DNA from: JBDTNQ01 sp039933635
GTDB taxonomy: Bacteria > Acidobacteriota > Vicinamibacteria > Vicinamibacterales > SCN-69-37
Length of the DNA stretch: 35,895 nucleotides
Assembly: GCA_039933635.1 (NCBI GenBank)
Contig: JBDTNQ010000034.1
Coordinates: 1-35,895, forward strand
Direction: 5' to 3'
In this document: positions 22,840-33,446 of the stretch, piece after piece
Layout of the letters: each line of letters opens with the position of its first letter
Numbering within the stretch: position 1 is the stretch's first letter
Program-made: the position numbers and the translations under genes
The notes under the pieces: model-generated
Told to the model about the DNA's origin: nothing
The model's database searches: none
The model's input: the letters and a program-made list of their open reading frames with translations, nothing else

Positions 22840-23733
22840 ATGACGATGGCCCTGCCGACGTTGGCCTCGGTCGCCCGACACGCCGCGTCGGTGCTGGTGG
22901 ACGCAGGCCATGACCCGGCCGCCGCTCGCCAGGACGTCAGTGTGCTGGCGCGTCACGTATTGCGTTGGGACATGGCTCGCTGGTTGACGCATCAGGACGC
23001 TCTCGCGCCGGATGATTTTTCTGCTGCCCTGCTCGCCGCAGTCGAGCGGCGCCGCAGCCACGAACCGGTGGCCTACATCTCAGGCGAGCGCGAGTTCTAT
23101 GGCCGTCCGTTCCTGGTTTCTCGGGCCGTGCTGATTCCGCGGCCGGAAACTGAAGATGTCGTCGACGCGGCTCTCGAGGTGCTTCAGCGACCGGAACTCG
23201 CCTCACGCCCCGGTCCGGCCCGGGTGCTCGATATCGGTACGGGTTCGGGGTGTCTCGCCGTCACGATTGCGCTCGAAGCACCCGCGACCGAGGTCGAAGC
23301 CACCGACATTTCCCGGGCGGCGCTCGAAATCGCGCGCGAGAACGCCGCCCGACTGGGCGTCGCCGGTGCGGTTCGGTTCCATGAGTCCGCGCTAACCGCG
23401 TCCTCGTCGGGTGACTTCGACGTCATCGTGTCGAACCCGCCGTATGTGCCGGTGGACGACCGCATGACCTTGTCACGGGACGTGCGCGACTACGAGCCCA
23501 CACTCGCGCTCTTCGGCGGACGTGACGGCCTCGACGTCATTCGTGCACTGCTGCCTGAAGCGGCCCGTGCACTCCGGCCAGGCGGCACACTGGTCATGGA
23601 AATCGGTCAAGGCCAAGCGGACCGCGTCGAAACGTTGGTGCGGCTGGCGGGACTGCATTGGGTGGGCGCGAGGCCGGATCTCGCGGGGATACCACGAGTC
23701 ATCGCAGCACGGCGGCCTTTGCCCGGGACCTGA
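22840..23733 (+). CDS. prmC: Release factor glutamine methyltransferase
   Basis: N5-methylates the glutamine of the GGQ loop of release factors (297 aa). An N-terminal helical domain (about 1-105) ends in the family motif EPVAYISGEREFYG (75-88) and VLIPRPETE (97-105). The SAM domain has DIGTGSGCLA (131-140). The substrate-glutamine motif NPPY is at 199-202 (VIVSNPPYVP). The ATG at 22840 gives MTMALPTL; a second ATG two codons later is equally possible. Adjacent to prfA, its target, in the common bacterial arrangement. The C-terminus runs into a repeat-containing spacer. Confidence 0.95.
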   Translation: MTMALPTLASVARHAASVLVDAGHDPAAARQDVSVLARHVLRWDMARWLTHQDALAPDDFSAALLAAVERRRSHEPVAYISGEREFYGRPFLVSRAVLIPRPETEDVVDAALEVLQRPELASRPGPARVLDIGTGSGCLAVTIALEAPATEVEATDISRAALEIARENAARLGVAGAVRFHESALTASSSGDFDVIVSNPPYVPVDDRMTLSRDVRDYEPTLALFGGRDGLDVIRALLPEAARALRPGGTLVMEIGQGQADRVETLVRLAGLHWVGARPDLAGIPRVIAARRPLPGT

Positions 23734-23800
23734 AGGTCCGGGGCTCCACGGACAGTCCGGAGCGCCACGGACAGTCCGGAACTCCACGAGAGTCCGGCAC
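23726..23800. repeat. Dispersed intergenic repeat copy B plus three 19-bp tandem units
   Basis: GGACC-TGAA-GGTCC (23726-23739) is a perfect 5-bp hairpin that starts copy B of the element also found at 17061. It is followed by CCACGGACAGTCCGGA at 23746-23761, the same again at 23765-23780, and a diverged third unit CCACGAGAGTCCGGC at 23784-23798, each 19 bases apart. The first bases overlap the prmC stop region. Confidence 0.6.
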
Positions 23801-23842
23801 TTGACGAAGGACAGCGACGCTACACGCGTCCGGCGCGGACCG

Positions 23843-23848
23843 TATAAT
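23843..23848 (+). promoter_or_regulatory. -10 hexamer TATAAT before the HIT gene (predicted leaderless start)
   Basis: Perfect TATAAT followed by CCGCTC and the ATG. No -35 match is seen at the right distance; TTGACG at 23801-23806 is too far upstream. Confidence 0.6.
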
Positions 23849-23854
23849 CCGCTC

Positions 23855-24196
23855 ATGTCGTGCCTGTTCTGCCGCATCATCGCGGGCGAAATTCCCGCCT
23901 CCAAGGTCTATGAGGACGACCGTCTCTTCGCCTTCAACGACATCAACCCCCAGGCGCCCATGCACGTGCTGATCGTCCCGAAGGCCCACGTGGCGACGTT
24001 GAACGACCTGACAGCTGCGCATGATGGCCTGGTTGGCGAGATGGTCCGCCGGGCGGCCGCGATTGCCGCCGAGCGTGGGGTTGCGGACGGCGGCTTCCGG
24101 ACGGTCTTCAACTGCAACGCCGCCGCAGGCCAGACGGTGTTTCACGTCCACCTGCATGTGCTGGGGGGCCGATCACTGGCCTGGCCGCCGGGCTGA
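23855..24196 (+). CDS. HIT-family nucleotide hydrolase (HinT-like)
   Basis: A 113-residue histidine-triad protein, which hydrolyses phosphoramidates of AMP such as adenylylated amines and lysyl-AMP. The triad HVHLH is at 97-101, followed by VLGGR, and the N-terminus shows CLFCRII (3-9), ASKVYEDD and PQAPMHVLIVPK (32-43). Cys3 and Cys6, with downstream histidines, may bind zinc as in many bacterial HinT proteins. The ATG at 23855 is chosen because it gives the standard MSCLFCRI start. The frame is open further upstream, inside prmC and the repeats, but that part is not protein-like. ileS starts 50 bp later in the same direction. Confidence 0.93.
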   Translation: MSCLFCRIIAGEIPASKVYEDDRLFAFNDINPQAPMHVLIVPKAHVATLNDLTAAHDGLVGEMVRRAAAIAAERGVADGGFRTVFNCNAAAGQTVFHVHLHVLGGRSLAWPPG

Positions 24197-24245
24197 TCGG
24201 GCGCCCATGCGATCCCCATATAGAATGAGGGTTTAGGCCCCCCTC

Positions 24246-27083
24246 ATGAGCGACTGGAAGGACACCCTCAATCTCCCGCGGACCGACTTCCCGATGAAGG
24301 CGAATCTTCCGGCCACCGAGCCGGAGACGATCGCCCGCTGGGATGCCGACGGTCTGTATGGCCGGCTCCGTGACGCGCGTCGCGGCCGGCCGCGCTTCGT
24401 GCTGCACGATGGCCCTCCGTATGCCAACGGCCAGATTCACATCGGCCACGCGCTCAACAAGATCCTGAAGGACATCATCGTCCGCGCCCGGAGCATGAGC
24501 GGGTACGACGCGCCCTACGTGCCCGGTTGGGATTGCCACGGCCTGCCCATCGAGCTGAACGTCGAGAAGGAACTGGGCGCGGCGGCCAAGGACCGGTCAC
24601 CCGTCGAGTTCCGGCGCGCCTGCCGCGACTACGCGGAGAAGTACGTCGGCCTGCAGCGGGACGATTTCAAGCGCCTGGGCGTCATGGGCGATTGGGACAA
24701 TCCGTACATCACGATGAGGCCGGAGTATCAGGCCACCATCGTGCGGGCGCTTGGCGCCTTCGTCGAACGCGGCCTCGTCTACAAAGGCAAGAAGCCGGTC
24801 CACTGGTGTCTGCGCGATCGAACCGCGCTCGCCGAAGCCGAGGTCGAGTACGAGAATCACACCTCGCCTTCGATCTACGTCGAGTTCGACGCGACCGCGC
24901 ACACGACAGCCGTGCTGCGCGCGCGCTTTCCATCGCTCGCCGGCCACGCCATCTCTGCCCTGATCTGGACAACGACGCCATGGACGATTCCGGCGAATCT
25001 CGGCGTGGCGTTCCACCCGGACCATGAATACGGGGCGTTTGAGGTCGAAGGTCGCGCGGTCATCGTCGCCGCCGCATTGGCGGACCGGGTGGCGCAGGCC
25101 ACCGGCCGTTCCTTTGGGACGAAGCTGGCGTCGATCGACGGATCGTTCTTCGAACGGCTGGCGTTTCAGCATCCTTTGTACCCGCGCGAGTCCCTCGCTG
25201 TGCTGGCGAACTACGTCACGCTCGATCAGGGCACGGGCGTTGTGCATACGGCGCCAGGACACGGCTCGGACGACTTCGCGACGGGCGTGCGCTATGGTCT
25301 CGACATCTACGCGCCGATTGGCCGCGACGGCCGCTTTCTGCCCGACGTCGACATCGTCGCCGGCTTGAAGGTGTTCGAAGCGAATCCTGTGGTCGAAGCC
25401 GCCCTGGCCGAACGGGGCCGGCTGTTCTTCCGCACGACGCTGGAGCATACCTACCCGCATTGCTGGCGCTGTCATCAACCCGTCATCTTCCTGGCGACGG
25501 CGCAGTGGTTCATCAGCATGGACCGGCTTCGGGCCTCGGCTGTGACCGAGTGCGATCGGGTCGAATGGTTCCCGGCGTGGGGCCGCGAGCGCATGACGGG
25601 CATGTTCGTCAACCGGCCCGACTGGTGCATCTCGCGCCAGCGTGCCTGGGGTGTGCCGATTCCCGCCCTGAGCTGCCAGCAATGCAGCGCCTCCCTGTTG
25701 ACGCCGGCCATCATCGAACGAGCGGCGGCCGTGTTCGAGCAGGAGTCCGCTGACGCCTGGTACGAGAAACCCGTGAGCGCGTTCGTACCGGATGGGCTGA
25801 CGTGCGCCGACTGCGGCGGGACGACCTTCGAGCGGGAGCGCGACATCCTCGATGTCTGGTTCGACTCCGGATGCAGCCACGAAGCCGTACTCGCGAAGCG
25901 ACCAGCGCTGACTTGGCCGGCCGATCTCTATCTTGAAGGCACGGATCAGTACCGCGGCTGGTTCCAGTCGTCGCTCCTGGTGGGACTCGGCACACGGGAA
26001 CATGCGCCGTATAACAGCGTCCTGACCCACGGGTTCGTCGTCGACGAGCACGGTCGGAAGATGTCGAAATCGCTGGGCAACACGATTCTGCCGCAGCAGA
26101 TCATCAAAGACAGCGGCGCCGAGGTCATGCGGCTGTGGGTGTCGATGGTCGACTACCGCGACGAAGTGCGTCTCGGCAAGGCCGTCCTTGCCCGCACCGT
26201 CGAGGCCTACCGGAAGATCCGCAACACCTTCCGGTATCTGCTGTCGAACCTGTACGACTTCGCGCCCGCGACGGACTCGCTCGCCCGCGACGCACTCCTC
26301 GAGGTCGACCGTTTCATGCTGGCGCGATTCGCGCGCCTGGCCGTGGCGGTCCGTGGGGCATACGCGACCTATGACTTCCAGACGATCTTCCAGGCGGTGA
26401 ACGAGTTCGTCACCGTGGATCTCAGCGCGTTCTACGCCGACGTGTCGAAGGACCGTCTCTACACGCTTCGCGCCGATGCACCCGAACGGCGATCAGCGCA
26501 GACGGCCTACTGGATCGTCGCCGACGGATTGACGCGTCTCTTGGCGCCGATTCTTTCCGTGACGACCGACGAGATCTGGCAGCACCTTCCCGGCCGGCGG
26601 GAAACGTCCGTGCACCTGGCCGAGTTTCCGGCGGACCTGGACACGTGGCTCGACGATTCGCTCGAAGCGCGTTGGACTGAACTGCTCGACATCCGCCGGG
26701 ACGTGAACGGCGCGCTCGAGAAGGCACGACAGGAAAAGGCCATCGGCAGTGCACTCGGCGCACACGTGACGGTCAAGGTCGCGGGTCACCGTCTGAGGCT
26801 GCTGCGCGAATACGAGGCCGACCTTCCGATGCTCTTCATCGCGTCCGCCGTGACGCTCGAGGACGGGCCGGCTGACGAGATCAACGGCAGCGGCGATGCC
26901 GACGGCGTGTCCGGAGACATGAGCCTCACGACGACGGACTCGGTGATCGCGATCGCAGTCAGGCCCGCGGCTGGTGACAAGTGCCCGCGCTGCTGGCGCA
27001 TCGTGACCGAGACCGTCCCTGACGGTCCGCATGCGGGACTCTGCTTGCGCTGCGACAACGCCATCGGCGGAGCCTCCAGGTGA
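24246..27083 (+). CDS. ileS: Isoleucyl-tRNA synthetase
   Basis: Charges tRNA-Ile (945 aa, class Ia). The HIGH signature is at 65-68 (NGQIHIGHALNK) and KMSKS at about 605-609 (GRKMSKSLGNTI). The CP1 editing domain lies between, with TTTPWTIPANLG and the HTAPGHGSDDF editing motif. The C-terminus carries a zinc-binding CPRCWR...CLRC module near 912-940, typical of the bacterial IleS1 type. A TAGAAT at 24221-24226 suggests a start of transcription close upstream; no clear Shine-Dalgarno precedes the ATG. The last four bases overlap lspA (ATGA), a common bacterial pairing. Nothing suggests mupirocin resistance, but this cannot be excluded by eye. Confidence 0.98.
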   Translation: MSDWKDTLNLPRTDFPMKANLPATEPETIARWDADGLYGRLRDARRGRPRFVLHDGPPYANGQIHIGHALNKILKDIIVRARSMSGYDAPYVPGWDCHGLPIELNVEKELGAAAKDRSPVEFRRACRDYAEKYVGLQRDDFKRLGVMGDWDNPYITMRPEYQATIVRALGAFVERGLVYKGKKPVHWCLRDRTALAEAEVEYENHTSPSIYVEFDATAHTTAVLRARFPSLAGHAISALIWTTTPWTIPANLGVAFHPDHEYGAFEVEGRAVIVAAALADRVAQATGRSFGTKLASIDGSFFERLAFQHPLYPRESLAVLANYVTLDQGTGVVHTAPGHGSDDFATGVRYGLDIYAPIGRDGRFLPDVDIVAGLKVFEANPVVEAALAERGRLFFRTTLEHTYPHCWRCHQPVIFLATAQWFISMDRLRASAVTECDRVEWFPAWGRERMTGMFVNRPDWCISRQRAWGVPIPALSCQQCSASLLTPAIIERAAAVFEQESADAWYEKPVSAFVPDGLTCADCGGTTFERERDILDVWFDSGCSHEAVLAKRPALTWPADLYLEGTDQYRGWFQSSLLVGLGTREHAPYNSVLTHGFVVDEHGRKMSKSLGNTILPQQIIKDSGAEVMRLWVSMVDYRDEVRLGKAVLARTVEAYRKIRNTFRYLLSNLYDFAPATDSLARDALLEVDRFMLARFARLAVAVRGAYATYDFQTIFQAVNEFVTVDLSAFYADVSKDRLYTLRADAPERRSAQTAYWIVADGLTRLLAPILSVTTDEIWQHLPGRRETSVHLAEFPADLDTWLDDSLEARWTELLDIRRDVNGALEKARQEKAIGSALGAHVTVKVAGHRLRLLREYEADLPMLFIASAVTLEDGPADEINGSGDADGVSGDMSLTTTDSVIAIAVRPAAGDKCPRCWRIVTETVPDGPHAGLCLRCDNAIGGASR

Positions 27084-27652
27084 CGATGGGCGTCGAACCG
27101 GCAGAGGTCTCTCCTGTCGAACCGGCTCCGTTGGCGCCGAAAACGCTAGCGCCCGCAGAAAAGCCGTCGCTCCGCCTCTTCTGGTGGGTTGCGTTGGTCA
27201 TCGTGGCAATCGATCAGGTCTCCAAGGCGCTCATCCGGGCTCACCTGCCGCTCTACGACAGCCGGCCCGTCATCCCGGGCTTCTTGGACCTGGTCCACGT
27301 GCACAACGCGGGCGTGGCCTTCGGTCTGCTGAATGATGTGACGCATCCGTTGCGCAGCCTGGCGACCACGACGCTGGCCATCGTCGCCCTCATCGGCATC
27401 GCGTTCTACGCGCGGCACATTCGCGATGAAGAACACCTCGCGCGCGTCGGGCTGTCGTTCATCCTGGGCGGTGCGGTTGGAAACCTGGCCGACCGTTTGC
27501 GGCAGGGTTTCGTGGTGGATTTCGTGGACGTCTACTGGCGCGACTGGCATTTCTGGGCTTTCAACGTCGCCGACGCGGCCATTACCGTCGGCGCGATCCT
27601 GATCTTCCTCGATCTACTTTTCCCGAGGCGTCATGCATCCCATTCTGTTTGA
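27080..27652 (+). CDS. lspA: Lipoprotein signal peptidase (signal peptidase II)
   Basis: Aspartyl membrane protease that removes signal peptides from diacylglyceryl prolipoproteins (190 aa). The two catalytic aspartates are Asp138 in GNLADR and Asp165 in FNVADA. Four transmembrane segments are visible, about 32-50, 92-110, 122-137 and 160-181. The motif HNAGVAFGLL (75-84) is the conserved substrate-groove element. An extra 30-residue Pro/Ala-rich N-terminal extension precedes the first helix; a later start is conceivable but the overlap with ileS (ATGA) supports this one. The lgt gene begins 20 bases inside its end. Confidence 0.97.
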   Translation: MTMGVEPAEVSPVEPAPLAPKTLAPAEKPSLRLFWWVALVIVAIDQVSKALIRAHLPLYDSRPVIPGFLDLVHVHNAGVAFGLLNDVTHPLRSLATTTLAIVALIGIAFYARHIRDEEHLARVGLSFILGGAVGNLADRLRQGFVVDFVDVYWRDWHFWAFNVADAAITVGAILIFLDLLFPRRHASHSV

Positions 27653-28406
27653 GGTCGGCACCTGGCCCGTCTACTCGTACGGCGTGCTGCTCGCGCTGGC
27701 GTATCTGGCCGCGCTGCAACTGGCCGTCGTCCGGGCGCGTCGGATCGGGATCGACGGCAGCAAGATCATGGACCTCGGCATCTATCTCATCATCGCGGCG
27801 CTCGTCGGCGCGAAGTTGATGCTGATTGCGGTCGACCTGAAGTACTTCATCGCGCAGCCACGCGAAATGCTGTCGCTGGTCCGCGCCGGCGGGGTCTTCT
27901 ACGGCGGTCTGATCGCGGCGCTGCTGGTTGCGTTCTGGCTGGTGCGGCGCTACAACCTCTCGCTCTGGACGACGGCCGATTTGTTTGCGCCAGGCATCGC
28001 GTTGGGACATGTCATCGGACGGTTCGGATGCCTCATGGCCGGATGCTGCTACGGCCGGCCGACGACCGTGCCATGGGCCATCACGTTCACCAACCCTGAG
28101 GCGGCCGCCAACGTTGGCACTCCGCTGGGTGTGCCCCTGCATCCGACGCAGCTGTACGACGCGGGCGCCGAGTTCGCCATCCTGCTCGTTCTGCTCTTCA
28201 CCGAACGCCGGGGCAAGACGTTCGCCGGGCGCACGTTCTGGCTCTACGTGCTGCTCTACGGCATTTCGCGTTTCACCATCGAGTTCTTTCGGGGCGACGA
28301 TCGCGGCATCATCCTCGGTGTATCCACGTCGCAGTTCGTATCGCTGATCGCGGTGCCGGTGTCGCTGTTCATGCTCCTCAGGCTTCGCGCACGCGCCCGC
28401 GCCTGA
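27633..28406 (+). CDS. lgt: Prolipoprotein diacylglyceryl transferase
   Basis: Transfers diacylglycerol from phosphatidylglycerol to the lipobox cysteine, the step before LspA (257 aa, polytopic membrane protein). The family signature is HVIGRFGCLMAGCCYG at 126-141, with the key Arg130. The early SYGVLLALAYLAA (15-27), GGVFYGGLIAAL (86-97) and LHPTQLYD (about 168-175) are the other conserved blocks. The ATG at 27633 overlaps lspA by 20 bases, so the two lipoprotein enzymes are translationally linked. rluD follows after 23 bp. Confidence 0.97.
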   Translation: MHPILFEVGTWPVYSYGVLLALAYLAALQLAVVRARRIGIDGSKIMDLGIYLIIAALVGAKLMLIAVDLKYFIAQPREMLSLVRAGGVFYGGLIAALLVAFWLVRRYNLSLWTTADLFAPGIALGHVIGRFGCLMAGCCYGRPTTVPWAITFTNPEAAANVGTPLGVPLHPTQLYDAGAEFAILLVLLFTERRGKTFAGRTFWLYVLLYGISRFTIEFFRGDDRGIILGVSTSQFVSLIAVPVSLFMLLRLRARARA

Positions 28407-28429
28407 ACGTCACAGGCGCGTTTACATTC

Positions 28430-29410
28430 ATGGTCGACGCCGATCACCACACCCAGATCGTCGTCTCGGACGCGGACGCGGAACTGCGCCTGGATCTGCT
28501 GCTCGTCGCCCGACTCTCAGACGTCTCACGCTCACAGGTACAGCGACTGATTCGCGACGGCTGCGTGACCATCGGCGGGCGCACGGCAAAGAGCAGCCTG
28601 CTTGTCGATGCTGGCATGGTCATCGACGTCCGGTTTCCCGCGGTCGCAAAGGCCGAGCCGGGCGCCGAACCGCTCCCCCTGACGATCCTGCACGACGACG
28701 AGGATATCGCCGTGGTCGACAAGCCCGCAGGCATGGTCGTCCACCCCGCGGTCGGACACGCGTCGGGCACGATGGTCAACGCCCTGCTTCACCACGTCAC
28801 TGGTCTCAGCGGCGTCGGCGGCCGCGAGCGCCCCGGCGTCGTGCATCGGCTCGACAAGGGCACGTCGGGCGTCATCGTGATCGCGAAGCACGACCGCGCG
28901 CACCGCGCGCTGTCGCGTCAGTTTCACGACCGACACGTGCAGAAGGAATATCTCGCGCTCGTGTGGGGCCATCCCACACGTGGCCGTACGCTGGATCAGC
29001 CGCTCGGTCGTGACCCTCGAAATCGGAAGAAGTTTTCGAGCCGGGCCAACCACGCGAGACCCGCGGTGACGGTGCTGACTGATGTCGAGCGGCTGGACGG
29101 TGTGTCGCTGGTGCGGGTGCAGATTCACACGGGCCGCACACACCAGATTCGCGTGCACCTGAGCGAGGCGGGATATCCCGTCGTCGGCGACGAACTGTAC
29201 GGCGGCGTTCGCAAAGACGTGCCGGCCGGGCTTGCCGCCACGAAGCGTCTGGATCGGCCGTTCCTGCACGCAAGCCGTCTGGCGTTCGCCCACCCGACGA
29301 CGGGCGAACAGGTCGCGTTCGAAGCCGAGATGCCCGCGGACCTCAAGGCCGTTCTCGCCACGCTCCGGCGAGCCTCACGTCGTCACGACGTTCACCTGAC
29401 GAAGGATTGA
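28430..29410 (+). CDS. rluD: RluA/RluD-family 23S rRNA pseudouridine synthase
   Basis: Isomerises uridines in large-subunit rRNA (326 aa). An S4 RNA-binding domain occupies about 18-70 (LRLDLLLVARL...SRSQVQRLIRDG), then the catalytic domain has VVHRLDKGTSGV with Asp142 as the catalytic residue, ALVWGHP, and HTGRTHQIRVHLSEAGYPVVGD. The S4 plus RluA order and length match RluD, which makes the helix-69 pseudouridines, but RluC-like specificity cannot be excluded. The start ATG at 28430 lies 23 bp after lgt. The nudix gene begins one base after its stop. Confidence 0.92.
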   Translation: MVDADHHTQIVVSDADAELRLDLLLVARLSDVSRSQVQRLIRDGCVTIGGRTAKSSLLVDAGMVIDVRFPAVAKAEPGAEPLPLTILHDDEDIAVVDKPAGMVVHPAVGHASGTMVNALLHHVTGLSGVGGRERPGVVHRLDKGTSGVIVIAKHDRAHRALSRQFHDRHVQKEYLALVWGHPTRGRTLDQPLGRDPRNRKKFSSRANHARPAVTVLTDVERLDGVSLVRVQIHTGRTHQIRVHLSEAGYPVVGDELYGGVRKDVPAGLAATKRLDRPFLHASRLAFAHPTTGEQVAFEAEMPADLKAVLATLRRASRRHDVHLTKD

Positions 29411-29411
29411 G

Positions 29412-29969
29412 ATGACCTCAAAGACCACGCGCTCCAAAGCGGACCACAAACTGATCTACGAGGGCCGGGTGTTCAACGTCGAGCGCGATCGGGTCGTGCT
29501 CCCGAATGGCATGCGAACGACGATGGAGATCGTGCGGCATCGGGGATCCGTCGTCCTGATTCCCCAGCCTCGTCGGGGACAGGTCATCCTGATCCGCCAG
29601 TTCCGGTACGTCCTCAACCGATGGATCTGGGAACTTCCGGCGGGCACGCTGGAGGCCGGCGAACGAACGGATCGCGCGGCCCGACGGGAGTGCGAGGAAG
29701 AGATCGGCCTGCGCCCGACGCGCATCAAGAAGGTCGGCAGCTACTACCCGACGCCGGGTTTCTGCGACGAGCACATGACGTTCTATCTCTGTACTGGTCT
29801 CGTGCGCCCCGCGAAGCCCGCGCAGGGCGACGAGGACGAAGACATCGAGCCGCGCACGTTCACGATGGCTCGCGCGTGGTCGCTCGTCCGCAGCGGCGAG
29901 ATCGTCGATATGAAGACGGTGCTGGGCCTGGCAATGCTTGACCGGCGGGTGCCGGTCGTCGGAGCGTAA
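29412..29969 (+). CDS. Nudix hydrolase, ADP-ribose pyrophosphatase-like
   Basis: A 185-residue Nudix enzyme. The Nudix box occupies residues 78-100: Gly78, then E-A-G-E, the R-E of ARREC and the metal-binding EEEIGL. It is preceded by WELPAGTLE and followed by GSYYPTPGF, features typical of ADP-ribose/ADP-sugar pyrophosphatases (NudF/YqkG-like), where a proline follows the box by about 16 residues. The reaction would release AMP and ribose-5-phosphate. The ATG at 29412 has AAGGA 5 bases upstream, within the end of rluD. A strong hairpin follows between it and lon. Confidence 0.92.
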   Translation: MTSKTTRSKADHKLIYEGRVFNVERDRVVLPNGMRTTMEIVRHRGSVVLIPQPRRGQVILIRQFRYVLNRWIWELPAGTLEAGERTDRAARRECEEEIGLRPTRIKKVGSYYPTPGFCDEHMTFYLCTGLVRPAKPAQGDEDEDIEPRTFTMARAWSLVRSGEIVDMKTVLGLAMLDRRVPVVGA

Positions 29970-29970
29970 A

Positions 29971-30003
29971 CGACACCCGGTGTGGAACCCATACCGGGTG
30001 TCG
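29971..30003. terminator. Bidirectional hairpin between nudix and lon
   Basis: CGACACCCGGT (29971-29981) and ACCGGGTGTCG (29993-30003) form a perfect 11-bp stem with an 11-base loop, midway between two convergent genes. A U-rich tail is missing on both strands, so it may act as a structured 3' end rather than a textbook intrinsic terminator. Confidence 0.75.
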
Positions 30004-30008
30004 GAGTT

Positions 30009-32441
<2,433 letters not shown>

Positions 32442-32553
32442 GACGACTCCCCTTCCCTCAGGCGCCCGTCGAATGGGATGCCGGAGATCGACGCGCGCAT
32501 GCGCCGATGTGGTCTTGCTGAAGTAGAACGAAGGCGGGACTGCGGGGTACGTC

Positions 32554-32584
32554 GCGCAGGCTCGCCATCCGGCGATGCCTGCGC
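32554..32584 (-). terminator. Hairpin downstream of dksA, upstream of lon
   Basis: An outer stem GCGCAGGC/GCCTGCGC (8 bp) and an inner stem TCGCC/GGCGA (5 bp) separated by one bulged base, with loop ATCC. It lies between dksA stop (32607) and lon start and would separate the two transcripts. No U-tract follows. Confidence 0.6.
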
Positions 32585-32606
32585 AACACGTGCGAAGGAC
32601 GCCGAA

Positions 32607-33059
32607 CTAGCTCAAATCCATCAGGAAGCCGGCCGAACGTCGCTGCGTCTGACGTTCGCGCTGCTGGGCCTGTTCCCGCGTTTCCTCGCAATCCTTGCAT
32701 CGGACCGCGAAGGGCAGCGCCCGCAGGCGCTTCTCGGAAATTTCATCACCGCACTCGAAGCAGTAGCCGTAAGTGCGCTCGTCGAGGCGGGCCAGGGCCT
32801 CTTCGATCTTGTGCAGCGTTTCCGACTTCATCTGAATGAGCGCCAGCTCGATTTCATCCTGAATGTCAGCTTCGGACGTCTCGGCCGAGTCGAGCACGCC
32901 CTGGCCGTCGCCAGAGGCACCGAACCGCACATCGCGCATCTTAAGCTGCACTTCGTTCAGAATTTCGCGCCGCCGCTCCTCCAGGATGCGCTGCAATTCC
33001 GCGTAGCGCTCACCGGCCATCTGATTCGACTTCGTCTTGGAATTCATCTTGGAATTCAT
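32607..33059 (-). CDS. dksA: DksA/TraR-family zinc-finger regulator
   Basis: Predicted RNA polymerase secondary-channel regulator acting with ppGpp (150 aa). An extended coiled coil (about 15-95) precedes a zinc finger with Cys100, Cys103, Cys121 and Cys124 (CFECG...CKDC). The predicted tip region, around residues 52-68 (DSAETSEADI), is acidic but does not match the E. coli DPAD tip, so exact behaviour may differ. The ATG at 33059 has a strong GGGAGGAGG ribosome site. The first eight residues are a tandem MNSKMNSK from a 12-bp duplication that also repeats the start codon. A Rel/SpoT gene is in the same window, suggesting linked stringent control. Confidence 0.9.
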   Translation of the reverse strand: MNSKMNSKTKSNQMAGERYAELQRILEERRREILNEVQLKMRDVRFGASGDGQGVLDSAETSEADIQDEIELALIQMKSETLHKIEEALARLDERTYGYCFECGDEISEKRLRALPFAVRCKDCEETREQAQQRERQTQRRSAGFLMDLS

Positions 33060-33446
33060 CGCGTCCTCCTCCCGGTCGGCTTGCACCACGGGTCTATGAT
33101 GGGCTCACCACAAGCAATAAAGATGCCACTTGTGGCCAGACTAATAACTCACCGCCGTGCCCGTGCCTGCCACTTGCCGTCCCATGCGGGTGTCATATTT
33201 TCCACATCCCACCAGGGCCTCTTCGGCTTATCTACGGCCCGATCGACGATCCGGATGGGGACCGTTGCCCCGCCCCGTTTCGCCACCGTCCACGACCAGG
33301 TGGGTTGTTAGACGTGAGAACATGGAAATCGGTTCTTTTTGGTCGGGTACTTGCGGCCGGTATGCTCAAGGGCCCGGAGTCAGTGACTCGTCTGCTATAC
33401 TGGGGCGTTTTCCTGACGCGGGTTGACCCCGCCTGTGTGAGTAACC
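33060..33446. promoter_or_regulatory. Divergent dksA/rpmB spacer (387 bp) with promoter elements
   Basis: No gene is seen in this spacer. It holds the dksA ribosome site at its left end and a 7-bp inverted repeat CCACAAG (33108-33114) / CTTGTGG (33129-33135) in the dksA 5' region. It also has a TATACT (33396-33401) that would start rpmB transcription about 40 nt before its ATG. A T-run at about 33336-33340 and a low-complexity C-rich stretch fill the middle. Confidence 0.5.
33396..33401 (+). promoter_or_regulatory. -10 (TATACT) of the rpmB-ridA transcript
   Basis: TATACT, 5 of 6 to consensus, 45 bp before the rpmB ATG. No good TTGACA lies at the usual distance. Confidence 0.5.

Noticed and set aside
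23746..23798. CRISPR-like array
   Set aside because: Only three short units with 3-base spacers and no cas genes; better described as tandem slippage repeats.
24597..26051. 484-codon minus-strand frame inside ileS
   Set aside because: Antisense to canonical synthetase motifs and rich in His/Arg/Gly without structure.
33108..33135. Operator for a specific regulator upstream of dksA
   Set aside because: A 7-bp inverted repeat alone is too short to assign; left as an unnamed dyad within the spacer entry.
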